NCBI GenBank assembly: GCA_020051025.1
Contig: JAGVJS010000388.1
Span: 1-31,959 of the forward strand
Source: Sphingobium sp.
GTDB taxonomy: Bacteria; Pseudomonadota; Alphaproteobacteria; Sphingomonadales; Sphingomonadaceae
Reading direction: 5' to 3'
Length of the DNA stretch: 31,959 nt
Shown piece after piece: positions 22,112 to 30,869 of the stretch (position 1 is its first letter; each line of letters opens with the position of its first letter). Both the position numbers and the translations under genes were made by a program. Under the pieces are notes generated by a model. That model saw only the letters and a list, made by a program, of their open reading frames with translations. It did no database searches and was not told where the DNA came from.

Positions 22112-22534
22112 ATGAACCGCAAAATCGACGTCGAAGCCCTGTGTCATGAAAAGGGGCTGCGCATCACTGAACAGCGCCGCGTCATCGCCCAGGTGCTGAG
22201 CGACGCCACCGACCACCCCGATGTGGAAGAACTGCACAAGCGGTCCGCCGCCATCGACCCCGGCATCTCGATCGCGACGGTATACCGCACCGTGCGCCTG
22301 TTCGAAGAAGCCGGCATCCTGGACCGCCACGACTTTGGCGATGGCCGCGCCCGTTATGAAGCGGCGCCAGAATCGCACCACGACCATCTGATCGATGTCG
22401 AGACGGGTAACGTCATCGAGTTCGTCGATCCCGAACTGGAACTGCTGCAAAAGCAGATTGCCGAAAAGCTGGGCTTCCGTCTGGTCGACCACCGCATGGA
22501 ATTGTACGGCGTCGCCCTCGACCGCAAGGACTGA
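22112..22534 (+). CDS. fur: Fur family metal-responsive regulator
   Basis: This 140-residue product has the N-terminal winged helix GLRITEQRRVIAQVLSDATDHPDVEELHKRS and SIATVYRTVRLFEEAGIL, then the metal-binding HHDH (89-92) and a dimerisation domain ending RLVDHRMELYGVALD. The C-terminal CxxC structural zinc motifs of E. coli Fur are absent (DVETG follows HHDHLI), which matches the alphaproteobacterial Fur/Mur type. It may therefore respond to Fe(II) or Mn(II) rather than strictly to iron; this cannot be settled from sequence. The next gene, a plsC-like acyltransferase, starts 5 nt after its stop. Confidence 0.93.
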   Translation: MNRKIDVEALCHEKGLRITEQRRVIAQVLSDATDHPDVEELHKRSAAIDPGISIATVYRTVRLFEEAGILDRHDFGDGRARYEAAPESHHDHLIDVETGNVIEFVDPELELLQKQIAEKLGFRLVDHRMELYGVALDRKD

Positions 22535-22539
22535 CCATA

Positions 22540-23298
22540 TTGGCCAGCGTCCGTCGCCTGTTGCGGTTGGCGGCGCTGGCCGGCAGCCTGCTGCTTTGCC
22601 TTCTCCCGCATTTGCTATGGCGTATCATAGGCCGTCCCTCCCCTTGGCCGAAGCGCTTTCTGGCGCTTGCCGCCCGGTCCGTCGGCGCGCGTGTCAGAAT
22701 AGCGGGACGACCTTGTAATGGCGACATGTTCCTGCTCGCCAATCATGTCAGCTGGATCGACATATTGGCGCTGGGCGGCGCGACCGGCGCTGCCTTCGTC
22801 TCTCATGACGGGGTGGCGCGATGGCCGGTGATCGGCTGGCTGGCGGCACAGAATAACACATTGTTCGTCGCCCGCGAGCGGCGCGGGGCGCTATCGGGGC
22901 AACTGGATGCGTTACGCGCAGCCCTGTTGGGGCATCAACCGGTGGCGCTTTTCCCCGAAGGCACGACCAGTGATGGCAGCGGCCTGTTGCCGTTCAAACC
23001 GTCGCTGCTGGCCGTGCTGTTGCCCCCGCCACGATCGGTGATGATCCAGCCGGTGCATATCGATTATGGCGCAGAGACTGCTGCTATCGCCTGGCATGGG
23101 GATGAAGGTGCCGGCGACAATGCAAAGCGCATCCTTGGTCGCAAGGGGCCGCTGGTCGTGACGCTGCGCTTTCTGGCGCCATTCGATCCGGCCGCCTGCG
23201 CCGATCGCAAGATGATTGCCGCCATGGCACGCGAACGGATCGCACGGAGCATAGCGATACATCAGCACCCTTCCGCTTGCGCGGCTCCGCCTGTATAG
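22540..23298 (+). CDS. 1-acylglycerol-3-phosphate acyltransferase-like (PlsC family)
   Basis: This 252-residue, probably membrane-associated acyltransferase has an N-terminal hydrophobic segment (about 9-30), the catalytic NHxxxxD motif (H69, D74 in NHVSWID), and the acceptor/phosphate-binding FPEGTTSDGSGLLPFKPSLL (138-157). These are the PlsC-family motifs I and III. It probably adds the second acyl chain to lysophosphatidic acid, or acylates another lysolipid. It starts with TTG at 22540, with AAGGA 9 nt upstream at the end of fur. Position between fur and miaB is common in this group and suggests a housekeeping operon. Confidence 0.88.
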   Translation: MASVRRLLRLAALAGSLLLCLLPHLLWRIIGRPSPWPKRFLALAARSVGARVRIAGRPCNGDMFLLANHVSWIDILALGGATGAAFVSHDGVARWPVIGWLAAQNNTLFVARERRGALSGQLDALRAALLGHQPVALFPEGTTSDGSGLLPFKPSLLAVLLPPPRSVMIQPVHIDYGAETAAIAWHGDEGAGDNAKRILGRKGPLVVTLRFLAPFDPAACADRKMIAAMARERIARSIAIHQHPSACAAPPV

Positions 23299-23306
23299 CG
23301 GCTAAG

Positions 23307-24656
23307 ATGAATCGTACCGACGCCCCAAAGACTCCAGCGACCTTCCACGTCAAATCCTTCGGCTGCCAGATGAACGTCTATGACGGCGAGCGCATGGCCG
23401 AGATGCTGGGCACACGCGGCATGACCCCTGCGGCCGAAGGCGCCGAGGCCGATCTGGTCATCCTGAACACCTGCCATATTCGCGAAAAGGCGGTGGACAA
23501 GGTCTATTCCGATATCGGCCGCATGGTGCGCGACGATGGCAGTCGCCCGATGATTGCAATCGCCGGCTGCGTCGCGCAGGCGGAGGGCAGCGAAATTCAG
23601 CGCCGGGCGCGCAATGTCGACATCGTCGTCGGCCCGCAAGCCTATCACCGCCTGCCTGACCTGATCGACAAAGTCGGTCGCGGTGAAGAGGCCGTGGATA
23701 CGGACATGCCGCTGGCGTCCAAATTTGGTGCCCTTCCCGCCCGGACCAAGCAGGCCCGGCCGACCGCCTTCCTGACAATCATGGAAGGATGCGATAAATT
23801 CTGCACCTATTGCGTCGTGCCCTATACGCGCGGCGCGGAAATCAGCCGTAGCTGGAGCGCGATCATCGACGAGGCCAAGGCGCTGGTCGATGGCGGCGTG
23901 CGGGAAATCACGCTGCTGGGTCAGAATGTGAACGCCTGGACCGGCGAGGACGACAAGGGCCGGATGCAGGGCATGGACGGCCTGGCCCGCGAACTGGCGA
24001 AGATCAGCGACCTCAAGCGCATCCGCTATACCACCAGCCATCCCAACGACATGAGCGATGGCCTGATCGCTGCCCATGGCGACGAACCCAAGCTGATGCC
24101 CTTCCTCCACCTGCCGGTGCAGTCGGGCAATGACCGTATCCTCAAGGCGATGAACCGCAGCCATAGCGTCGAGAGCTATCTGCGCATCATCGAGCGGGTG
24201 CGCGAAGCGCGGCCGGACATCGCCCTTTCGGGAGACTTCATCGTCGGCTTCCCCGGCGAAACGGACGCGGAGTTCGAAGATACGCTGAAGATCGTGGAGC
24301 AGGTGCGCTACGCCCAATGCTACAGCTTCAAATATAGCCCCCGCCCCGGCACCCCGGCGGCCGATATGGATCACCAGATTCCGATGGCGGTGATGGACGA
24401 ACGGCTGGCCCGTCTTCAGGCCGTCATCAATCGTCATCAGGTAGAGTTCAACGCCGCCACGATCGGGCGCACGACCGACATTCTTCTGGAGCGCAAGGGG
24501 CGCTACCCCGGTCAGTTGATCGGCAAGTCGCCCTGGCTCCAGTCGGTGGTCGTGACCGCGCCGGACCTTAACATCGGCGACATGGTTGAAGTCGATATCA
24601 TCAGTGCCGGCCCAAACAGCCTGGCCGGCGAAATCAGCAGGAGGAAGGCCGCTTGA
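23307..24656 (+). CDS. miaB: tRNA-2-methylthio-N6-dimethylallyladenosine synthase
   Basis: MiaB adds a 2-methylthio group to i6A37 in tRNAs reading UNN codons, using two [4Fe-4S] clusters and SAM. The 449-residue product has the N-terminal cluster ligands C20 (SFGCQMN), C56 (NTCHIRE) and C88 (AGCVAQ), the radical-SAM motif C162-x3-C166-x2-C169 (GCDKFCTYCVVPYTRG), HLPVQSGNDRIL, and DFIVGFPGETDAEFEDT. A C-terminal TRAM domain binds tRNA (about 385-449). ATG 23307 is preferred over an upstream TTG at 23277 inside plsC, although no strong ribosome binding site is seen. Confidence 0.97.
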   Translation: MNRTDAPKTPATFHVKSFGCQMNVYDGERMAEMLGTRGMTPAAEGAEADLVILNTCHIREKAVDKVYSDIGRMVRDDGSRPMIAIAGCVAQAEGSEIQRRARNVDIVVGPQAYHRLPDLIDKVGRGEEAVDTDMPLASKFGALPARTKQARPTAFLTIMEGCDKFCTYCVVPYTRGAEISRSWSAIIDEAKALVDGGVREITLLGQNVNAWTGEDDKGRMQGMDGLARELAKISDLKRIRYTTSHPNDMSDGLIAAHGDEPKLMPFLHLPVQSGNDRILKAMNRSHSVESYLRIIERVREARPDIALSGDFIVGFPGETDAEFEDTLKIVEQVRYAQCYSFKYSPRPGTPAADMDHQIPMAVMDERLARLQAVINRHQVEFNAATIGRTTDILLERKGRYPGQLIGKSPWLQSVVVTAPDLNIGDMVEVDIISAGPNSLAGEISRRKAA

Positions 24657-24777
24657 ACCAAAACACCGTCGTTCCCGAGCTTGCAGGAACTCATCTTCGC
24701 CCCTGTCCACCAGGAACGAACGGCGGAAGATGGATACTCGCTTTTGCGAGGATGACGGACGGAACAAGGGGCTGACC
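24657..24777. repeat. Degenerate palindromic repeats between miaB and phoH
   Basis: This 121-bp gap contains small inverted repeats: GTTCC...GGAAC near 24674-24693 and CTCGC-TTTT-GCGAG at 24737-24750 within the string GATGGATACTCGCTTTTGCG. The second resembles the widespread alphaproteobacterial TGGAT-CCCGC...GCGGG-ATGACG repeat in degenerate form. The block separates two genes otherwise close together, so it looks like an insertion of a REP-like element; it is too degraded for a firm call. Confidence 0.45.
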
Positions 24778-25782
24778 ATGGGCAAGAAACCGAACCACCA
24801 CCATCGCGAAGATGTTGCCGAACGGGCACGGCTGGAGGTCGTATTCGAACGGCCGCATCTGCTGACCACCCTGTTCGGCCAGTATGACCAGAATCTGGTC
24901 GCGATCGAAAACCGGCTGGGCGTCTATATCGCCGCGCGCGGCAACAAGTTGCAGATCGAGGGCGAGGCCCATGCCGCCAACCGCGCCCGCGACGTGATGA
25001 CCGGCCTCTATAACCGCATCGTCGCGGGGCAGGAAATCGACGCCGGCGCGGTCGAGGCGGTGATCGCCATGTCGTCCGAACCGACCCTGGACGGCATCAT
25101 CCGCCATGATGTGGCCGAGCCGCCCAAGGTGATGATCCGCACACGCAAGAAGACGATCGTGCCGCGCAGCGCGACGCAGGTCACCTATATGGAGGCGCTG
25201 AACCGCAACGACATCATCTTCGCGCTCGGCCCGGCAGGCACCGGCAAGACCTATCTGGCGGTGGCGCAGGCGGTCAGCCAACTCATCAGCGGCAGCGTCG
25301 ACCGGCTGATCCTGTCGCGCCCGGCTGTGGAAGCCGGCGAGAAGCTCGGCTTCCTGCCCGGCGACATGAAGGAGAAGGTCGATCCCTATCTTCGCCCGAT
25401 CTACGACGCGTTGCACGACACGCTGCCGGCTGAACAGGTCGAACGGCGGATCGCGAGCGGCGAGATCGAGATTGCACCGCTGGCCTTCATGCGCGGCCGG
25501 ACGCTGGCCAACGCCTTCATCGTGCTGGACGAGGCGCAGAACACCACCATCGCCCAGATGAAGATGTTCCTGACCCGCTTTGGCGAGGGCAGCCGCATGG
25601 TCATTTGCGGCGACCCCAAACAGGTCGACCTGCCGCAGCCCGGCATTTCGGGGCTGGCCGACGCGGTTGCGCGGCTGGACGGGGTAGAAGGTATCGCCAT
25701 GGTGCCATTCGGCATCGGCGACGTCGTGCGCCATCCGGTCGTCGGACGGATCGTCCAGGCCTATGAGGGGCCGGATGCCTGA
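24778..25782 (+). CDS. PhoH family ATPase
   Basis: This 334-residue PhoH/YbeZ-type protein has an N-terminal KH-like region (about 15-90), then a P-loop ATPase: Walker A GPAGTGKT (151-158), ILSRPAVEAGEKLGFLPGD (178-196), Walker B FIVLDEAQN (247-255), and the CGDPKQVDLP sensor motif. It belongs to the YbeZ class, which works with YbeY in rRNA processing. The next gene is ybeY, 20 bp downstream, which supports that role. ATG 24778 is chosen because AAGGGG lies 7 nt upstream. Longer starts reach into miaB. Confidence 0.93.
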   Translation: MGKKPNHHHREDVAERARLEVVFERPHLLTTLFGQYDQNLVAIENRLGVYIAARGNKLQIEGEAHAANRARDVMTGLYNRIVAGQEIDAGAVEAVIAMSSEPTLDGIIRHDVAEPPKVMIRTRKKTIVPRSATQVTYMEALNRNDIIFALGPAGTGKTYLAVAQAVSQLISGSVDRLILSRPAVEAGEKLGFLPGDMKEKVDPYLRPIYDALHDTLPAEQVERRIASGEIEIAPLAFMRGRTLANAFIVLDEAQNTTIAQMKMFLTRFGEGSRMVICGDPKQVDLPQPGISGLADAVARLDGVEGIAMVPFGIGDVVRHPVVGRIVQAYEGPDA

Positions 25783-25802
25783 ACTCCACGGAAAGAAGCA
25801 TA

Positions 25803-26315
25803 ATGATTGAAGTTGCCGTCCTCCATGAAGAAGGCTGGTCCGGTGTCGACTGGGACTTTCTCGCCCAGCGCGCCGTGGCCAGCGCCATCGCGCACAGCCC
25901 TTATGCCGCCTTTGCCGCGGATCAGACGCTGTATGAGGTGGCAGTCAAGCTGACGTCGGACGAGGAAGTCCATAGTCTGAACCGCGCCTATCGCGACAAG
26001 GACAAGCCCACCAATGTCCTGTCCTTTCCGATGGTGCAGGACGACCTGCTCCAGGCGACTGCCAATACTGACGATGGTGAAGTGCTGCTGGGCGATATCG
26101 TGCTGGCGGAGGGCGTCTGCGCCAGCGAAGCCGCAGAAAAAGGCATTTCCGTCGCAGATCACGCCACGCATCTGATCGTCCACGGGACTTTTCATTTGCT
26201 TGGATATGACCATATGGACGACAATGAAGCCGAAGCGATGGAAGCGCTGGAAACAGCCGCGCTTCTGAGCATGGGCTTGTCCGATCCCTATGGGGATCGA
26301 AATATAGGGGAATGA
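25803..26315 (+). CDS. ybeY: rRNA maturation endoribonuclease YbeY
   Basis: YbeY is a zinc-dependent single-strand endoribonuclease needed for 16S rRNA 3' maturation and 70S quality control. The 170-residue product has the signature HGTFHLLGYDH with zinc ligands H127, H131 and H137, and the conserved segment LNRAYRDKDKPTNVLSFP (59-76) that contributes the basic catalytic face. It lies 20 bp after phoH, and its stop overlaps the corC ATG (ATGA), forming the classical phoH-ybeY-corC operon. Confidence 0.96.
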   Translation: MIEVAVLHEEGWSGVDWDFLAQRAVASAIAHSPYAAFAADQTLYEVAVKLTSDEEVHSLNRAYRDKDKPTNVLSFPMVQDDLLQATANTDDGEVLLGDIVLAEGVCASEAAEKGISVADHATHLIVHGTFHLLGYDHMDDNEAEAMEALETAALLSMGLSDPYGDRNIGE

Positions 26316-27265
26316 AGAGCGCTATGGCTGAAGGCAGTCCGAAGGACGGCACCGCTTCGAAAGAAGGGGACAGTAGCAACGAGGGCGGCTTATGGAGCGG
26401 CATCAAGTCGCTCCTGTTCGGCGAGAATGAGGAAACCAGCCTCCGCAAGGAACTGGAAGAAGCGCTCGACGAATATGACGAAGATGAGCAGGACGAGAAT
26501 GCCAGCCCGCCCGCCAAGGGTGACCTGTCCGCGATCGAGCGGCAGATGGTGCGCAACCTGCTCCATTTTTCCGAACATACGGTCGATGACGTTGCGGTCC
26601 CCCGCGCGGACATCATCGCGATCGAGGAAAAAGCGAGTTTCGCCGACCTTGCCGACCTCTTCGCCGAGGCCGGGCATAGCCGCATTCCCGTCTATCGCGA
26701 CACGCTCGACACCATCGTCGGCATGATTCACATTCGCGATGCCTTCGCCATTCTGGCCGGCAAGGCGCCGGTGCCGGAGACGCTGGAACCGCTGATCCGT
26801 CAGCCGCTCTATGTGCCCGAAAGCATGGGCGCGCTGGATCTTCTGGCTGAAATGCGGGCCAAGCGGACGCATCTGGCCATCGTGCTGGACGAATATTCCG
26901 GCACGGAAGGGTTGCTGACCTTCGAGGATCTGGTCGAGGAAATCGTCGGCGACGTCGAGGATGAGCATGACGATGCGCCGGAGGCCATGTTGGTGCCGTT
27001 GGACAGCGGCTTGTGGGAAGCCGATGCGCGCGCCGAACTGGACGATGTCGCGGACGAAATTGACGAGAGACTGGGTGAGGTCGAGGAGGATGTCGACACG
27101 CTGGGCGGTCTGGCCTTCGTGCTGGCTGGCCGCGTGCCGGAACCGGGCGAAATACTGGACCACGCCCAGAGCGGATGGAAGCTGGAAATCGTCGCCAGCG
27201 ACGGTCGCCGCGTCACCCGCCTGCGCCTGCACCCGCCGGTCGAACGGGAGGAGGTGGAGGAATAA
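26312..27265 (+). CDS. corC: CorC/HlyC-type CBS-domain protein, probable metal-efflux accessory
   Basis: This 317-residue, mostly soluble protein has an acidic N-terminal region, a tandem CBS pair (about 78-205: RADIIAIEEKASFADLADLFAEAGHSRIPVYRD and VLDEYSGTEGLLTFEDLVEEIVGD), and a C-terminal CorC_HlyC domain (about 220-310) ending in KLEIVASDGRRVTRLRLH. There is no transmembrane DUF21 region, so it is CorC/YbeX-type, linked to Mg2+/Co2+ homeostasis and, in the ybeZ-ybeY context, to ribosome function. The start at 26312 overlaps the ybeY stop. ATG 26324 has a better ribosome-binding context and may be the true start. Confidence 0.93.
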   Translation: MKSAMAEGSPKDGTASKEGDSSNEGGLWSGIKSLLFGENEETSLRKELEEALDEYDEDEQDENASPPAKGDLSAIERQMVRNLLHFSEHTVDDVAVPRADIIAIEEKASFADLADLFAEAGHSRIPVYRDTLDTIVGMIHIRDAFAILAGKAPVPETLEPLIRQPLYVPESMGALDLLAEMRAKRTHLAIVLDEYSGTEGLLTFEDLVEEIVGDVEDEHDDAPEAMLVPLDSGLWEADARAELDDVADEIDERLGEVEEDVDTLGGLAFVLAGRVPEPGEILDHAQSGWKLEIVASDGRRVTRLRLHPPVEREEVEE

Positions 27266-27377
27266 TCCCCTCTCCTCCCAGCAATTTTTCGATACAGAGG
27301 CGAAATGTTAAGCCTGCGCGGGCAAAGCTTGCCATTGAGACATGAGGCGTAATCGTCCTTCGACACTATGGTAGGTA
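27266..27377. other. Intergenic gap after corC
   Basis: This 112-bp gap holds a weak hairpin GGCAA/TTGCC (27321-27325 / 27329-27333) with a 3-nt loop. Its AT-richer middle could carry a promoter for the DUF2142 gene. I see no convincing -35/-10 pair. Confidence 0.25.
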
Positions 27378-28865
27378 ATGCGAAACGAGCGTAACAAATT
27401 TCAGAGCGGCGGCAGTGCGGACATGATGTTCGCTACGCCATGGTCGCCGATCGAGACGTTGCTGTTGGCTGTGCTGTGCGCGGCAACCCTGTTTTTCGCC
27501 TTTATCACCCCGCCCTTTCAGGCGCCGGACGAGAACCAGCATTATATGAAGGCGCTGGCGCTGATGCAGGGCGATGTCCTGACCCGGCAGCGGGGCGAGG
27601 CCATCGGCGTGGACCTGCCCCGCGCGGCGCTGGACGTTCATGCCGTCGATTTCCCGACCGATGTGCGCCCCACGCCACGCCGCTTTGATCGAGGGCAGAT
27701 CGCCGATAGTGCGCAAGCGGATGCGGGCCGCTCTGGCACCGCCTTTGCCCATTTCCCCAATGTCGCCAGCTATGCGCCCAGCCTCTATGCGCCGGGCGCG
27801 GTGGGACTAACGCTGGGCAAGGCGATGGGCCTGCCCTGGATCGACGCCTTCTATGTCGGGCGACTGGTCAATGCGGTTACAGGACTGGCGCTGCTGATCG
27901 CGGCGCTGCGGCTCTTGCCGTTCGGGCGCAATGCGTTGCTGGCGACGGCGCTGCTGCCAACCTTTGCCTATCAGACCGGGTCGCTGTCGCCCGACGCGCT
28001 CATCAACGGATTGGGCTTTCTGGGCCTCGCGCTGGCGCTGCGTACCGGGTTCATGACGGCGACGCCCGCACGATCGGCAGCGTTGCTGGTGACGGCACCT
28101 CTGCTGGCCCTGTGCAAGGGCGTCTACCTGCCGCTGATGGCAACGGGGTTGCGCTGGCAACAGCATCGCCGCGATTTGCGACCGGGTCTGATACTGGGCG
28201 CGATGGCGCTGGGTGCTTTCGCCTTTGTCGGGTGGATGCACTATTCGGGTGGCAGCCAGGCGCTCTATCATATCCAGTCGCGCCGGACCGGCGAGACGAT
28301 GATGACCGCGCCGCTGGGTGAACAACTCAAGATTGTGCTGCATGATCCGATCGCCTACGCCCGCACCCTCGCCAGCAGCGTGGTCGAGCGCGCGCCGGTT
28401 TACGCCTTGCAGATCGTCGGGCGGTTCGGCTGGAACGCGATCCTGTTGCCGCTGGTTGCCTATCCGCTGGCCATGCTGATGCTGGGCGCAGGCCTTGCCA
28501 ATGGCAGCGGCGCGCGCTTCGGCATGGGTCAGCGGATCTGGTGGCTGGCAATGGCCGCGGGCGTCGCACTACTGATCGAAACGGCCATGTACCTGACCGG
28601 GACACCGCTGGGCGCGGACTATATTCAGGGGACGCAGGGGCGCTATTTCCTGCCGATCCTGCCGGCGGTGCTGATCGCTTTGTCTCCGACAGAAGCGGTG
28701 CGTGGGGCGCAGAAATTGTTCGCCATCGCCGCGATCCTGCTGGCCGCGATCGCCGCCGCGACAGTGTTCGACAGTTTCTGGATCCACGGCTTCGTCACCA
28801 GCGACGGCATGCCGCCGCATAGCAGCATCGGCCGGGCGCTCCTGCTACCCTCGCCGCGCTGGTAG
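27378..28865 (+). CDS. DUF2142 family multi-pass membrane protein
   Basis: This 495-residue protein has a short cytoplasmic start, a first membrane segment at about 27-45, and roughly ten to eleven more up to residue 475. The motif PPFQAPDENQHY (45-56), just after the first segment, and a late QGRYFLPILPAVLIAL segment near residue 430 are typical of DUF2142, which resembles GT-C membrane glycosyltransferases with a large loop after the first helix. The acidic D51/E52 pair sits where GT-C enzymes place metal or substrate ligands. A role in cell-surface glycan or lipid modification is plausible but unproven. ATG 27378 has GGTAGG close upstream; ATG 27423 is an alternative. The 3' end overlaps the convergent PAP2 gene by 21 bp. 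Confidence 0.82.
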   Translation: MRNERNKFQSGGSADMMFATPWSPIETLLLAVLCAATLFFAFITPPFQAPDENQHYMKALALMQGDVLTRQRGEAIGVDLPRAALDVHAVDFPTDVRPTPRRFDRGQIADSAQADAGRSGTAFAHFPNVASYAPSLYAPGAVGLTLGKAMGLPWIDAFYVGRLVNAVTGLALLIAALRLLPFGRNALLATALLPTFAYQTGSLSPDALINGLGFLGLALALRTGFMTATPARSAALLVTAPLLALCKGVYLPLMATGLRWQQHRRDLRPGLILGAMALGAFAFVGWMHYSGGSQALYHIQSRRTGETMMTAPLGEQLKIVLHDPIAYARTLASSVVERAPVYALQIVGRFGWNAILLPLVAYPLAMLMLGAGLANGSGARFGMGQRIWWLAMAAGVALLIETAMYLTGTPLGADYIQGTQGRYFLPILPAVLIALSPTEAVRGAQKLFAIAAILLAAIAAATVFDSFWIHGFVTSDGMPPHSSIGRALLLPSPRW

Positions 28866-29480
28866 CCAGATACGGCAGAAGGCGAGCCAGCCCAGCCCCT
28901 CGATCCAGCCGGCGGTGACATCACTTGGCCAGTGGACGCCGAGCCAGACGCGGCTGACGCCGATCAGCGCGATGATCGCCGCCGCCACCCAATAGCCAGC
29001 GGGTCGCGCGATCAGCATCCCCAGCGCGCCAAAGAACATCATGTTCCCGGCCGCGTGACCGCTGGGGAAGCTGTAGGTATGGACGATGTCCAGATGCGGC
29101 AGCAGATCAGGGCGCGGAGCCGCAAATATCTGCTTGAGGATCAGGTTGAGCGCCGTGCCTCCGGCCATCATCGCTGCCAGCCAACAGGCACAATGGCGTC
29201 TTCCGGCCCAGAATAGCACGCCCAGCGAAAGGGCCAGCAGCACCAGCCTGCCCGCCGTCCCGCCGATGGCGGAGGCCAGGCGCATGATCGGCGTGACATG
29301 CTGCCCGATGGCGCTGTCTCGCGCCTGCCCTGCCCATTCCATCAGCCCGACATTCAGTCCGTCGAGCCAGCCCGCCCGCTGCATCAGCGCGATCGCCAAT
29401 ACGCAAAAAAGCGCGAGAGCCAGAGCCCCCGCGCCTTTCGCTAAGGCTTTGCGCCGATCAGATATGGAGCGCACGCCCAT
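28845..29480 (-). CDS. PAP2 family phosphatase, membrane
   Basis: This 211-residue protein has about five to six membrane helices. The three acid-phosphatase motifs are complete: KQIFAAPRP (K116, R123-P124), FPSGH (P139-S140-G141-H142) and SRVWLGVHWPSD (S176-R177, H183, D187). It probably dephosphorylates a lipid phosphate such as undecaprenyl pyrophosphate, phosphatidic acid or phosphatidylglycerophosphate at the outer face of the inner membrane; the substrate is not decided by sequence. The start overlaps the last 23 bp of lpdA and the end overlaps the DUF2142 gene by 21 bp, an unusually tight fit with both neighbours. Confidence 0.92.
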   Translation of the reverse strand: MGVRSISDRRKALAKGAGALALALFCVLAIALMQRAGWLDGLNVGLMEWAGQARDSAIGQHVTPIMRLASAIGGTAGRLVLLALSLGVLFWAGRRHCACWLAAMMAGGTALNLILKQIFAAPRPDLLPHLDIVHTYSFPSGHAAGNMMFFGALGMLIARPAGYWVAAAIIALIGVSRVWLGVHWPSDVTAGWIEGLGWLAFCRIWLPARRG

Positions 29481-30852
29481 AAGCGGCCAGCACGCTTTCG
29501 TGCATGGACTCGCTGATCGTGGGATGCGGGAACACCGTGTGCATCAATTCCGCCTCTGTCGTCTCCAGCGTCTTGCCGATGGTATAGCCCTGGATCATTT
29601 CCGTGACTTCCGCGCCGACCATATGGGCGCCCAGCAGTTCGCCGGTCTTGGCGTCGAACACCGTCTTGGTGAAGCCTTCCGCTTCGCCCAGCGCGATCGC
29701 CTTGCCATTGCCGATGAAGGGGAACATGCCGACCTTCACCTCATAACCGGCTTCCTTCGCCTTGGCTTCGGTGAGGCCCACGCTGGCGATCTGCGGATGA
29801 CAATAGGTGCAGCCCGGAATGTTGCGCGGGTCCATGGCGTGGGGGTGCTTGCCCGCAATGGCTTCGGCAGCAATCACGCCCTCATGGCTTGCCTTGTGCG
29901 CCAGCCATGGCGGCGCGGTCACGTCACCGATCGCCCAGATGCCGTCCACACTGGTCTTGCACATCGCGTCGGTCACGATGTGGCCACGCTCCGTCTTGAT
30001 GCCCAATTCTTCCAGACCGATATTCTCGGTATTGGGGACGATGCCGATCGCGACGATGACATGGCTATACTCGCCATTGACGATCTTGCCGTCCTTGTCC
30101 TTGATCGCGGCCTTCACGCCGTTCGCGCCGACTTCCAGCTTGTCGACGCCAGCGCCGGTCAGGATGGTCATGCCCTGCTTCTTGAGCGCCTTTTCAAGGA
30201 AGATGGAAACGTCCTTGTCCTCGACGGGGACGATGCGGTCCATCATCTCAACCACGGTGACGTCGGCGCCCATGTCGTTATAGAAGCTGGCAAATTCGAT
30301 ACCGATCGCGCCCGAGCCGATGACCAGCAACTTGCCGGGCATTTCCGGCGGGGTCATGGCGTGGCGATAGGTCCAGACGCGCTTGCCATCCGCTTTGGCG
30401 AAGGGCAGATCGCGGGCGCGGGCGCCGGTCGCGACGATGATGTTCTTCGCGGTCAGTTCTTCCATCTTGCCGTCCTTCGTAACGGTCAGCTTGCCTTTGG
30501 CGACCAGCTTACCGTCGCCCATATGGACGGTGATCTTGTTCTTCTTCATCAGGTGCGTGACGCCCTGATTAAGCTGCTTGGCGACGCCGCGCGACCGCTT
30601 CACCACGGCAGCGATATCGGCGCTGATCTTCTCAGCGGCCAGGCCATAGTCACCGGCATGTTGCATATAGTGGAAGATTTCCGCCGAACGCAGCAACGCC
30701 TTGGTCGGGATGCAGCCCCAGTTGAGGCAGATGCCGCCCAGATTTTCGCGCTCCACGATCGCCGTCTTCAGGCCCAGTTGGGCGGAACGGATGGCAGCCA
30801 CATAGCCGCCGGGGCCGGAGCCCAGAACGATGACGTCGTAATTCTCAGCCAT
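29458..30852 (-). CDS. lpdA: Dihydrolipoyl dehydrogenase (E3)
   Basis: Lpd reoxidises the lipoyl arm of 2-oxo-acid dehydrogenase complexes, passing electrons through a disulfide and FAD to NAD+. The 464-residue product has FAD-binding GSGPGGYVAAI (11-21), the redox-active GGICLNWGCIPTKALL with C42 and C47, the second dinucleotide motif IGSGAIGIEFASF, the FAD segment GIWAIGDVTAPPWLAHKASHEG, and the catalytic dyad H443/E448 in HPTISE. It follows the E2 and thioesterase genes, so it probably serves the pyruvate dehydrogenase complex and perhaps others. Confidence 0.97.
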   Translation of the reverse strand: MAENYDVIVLGSGPGGYVAAIRSAQLGLKTAIVERENLGGICLNWGCIPTKALLRSAEIFHYMQHAGDYGLAAEKISADIAAVVKRSRGVAKQLNQGVTHLMKKNKITVHMGDGKLVAKGKLTVTKDGKMEELTAKNIIVATGARARDLPFAKADGKRVWTYRHAMTPPEMPGKLLVIGSGAIGIEFASFYNDMGADVTVVEMMDRIVPVEDKDVSIFLEKALKKQGMTILTGAGVDKLEVGANGVKAAIKDKDGKIVNGEYSHVIVAIGIVPNTENIGLEELGIKTERGHIVTDAMCKTSVDGIWAIGDVTAPPWLAHKASHEGVIAAEAIAGKHPHAMDPRNIPGCTYCHPQIASVGLTEAKAKEAGYEVKVGMFPFIGNGKAIALGEAEGFTKTVFDAKTGELLGAHMVGAEVTEMIQGYTIGKTLETTEAELMHTVFPHPTISESMHESVLAAYGRALHI

Positions 30853-30869
30853 GGTCAGTCTCTCTATTC

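Noticed and set aside
23262..24869. 535-aa minus-strand open frame
   Set aside because: It is antisense to miaB and the phoH start; no recognisable domain.
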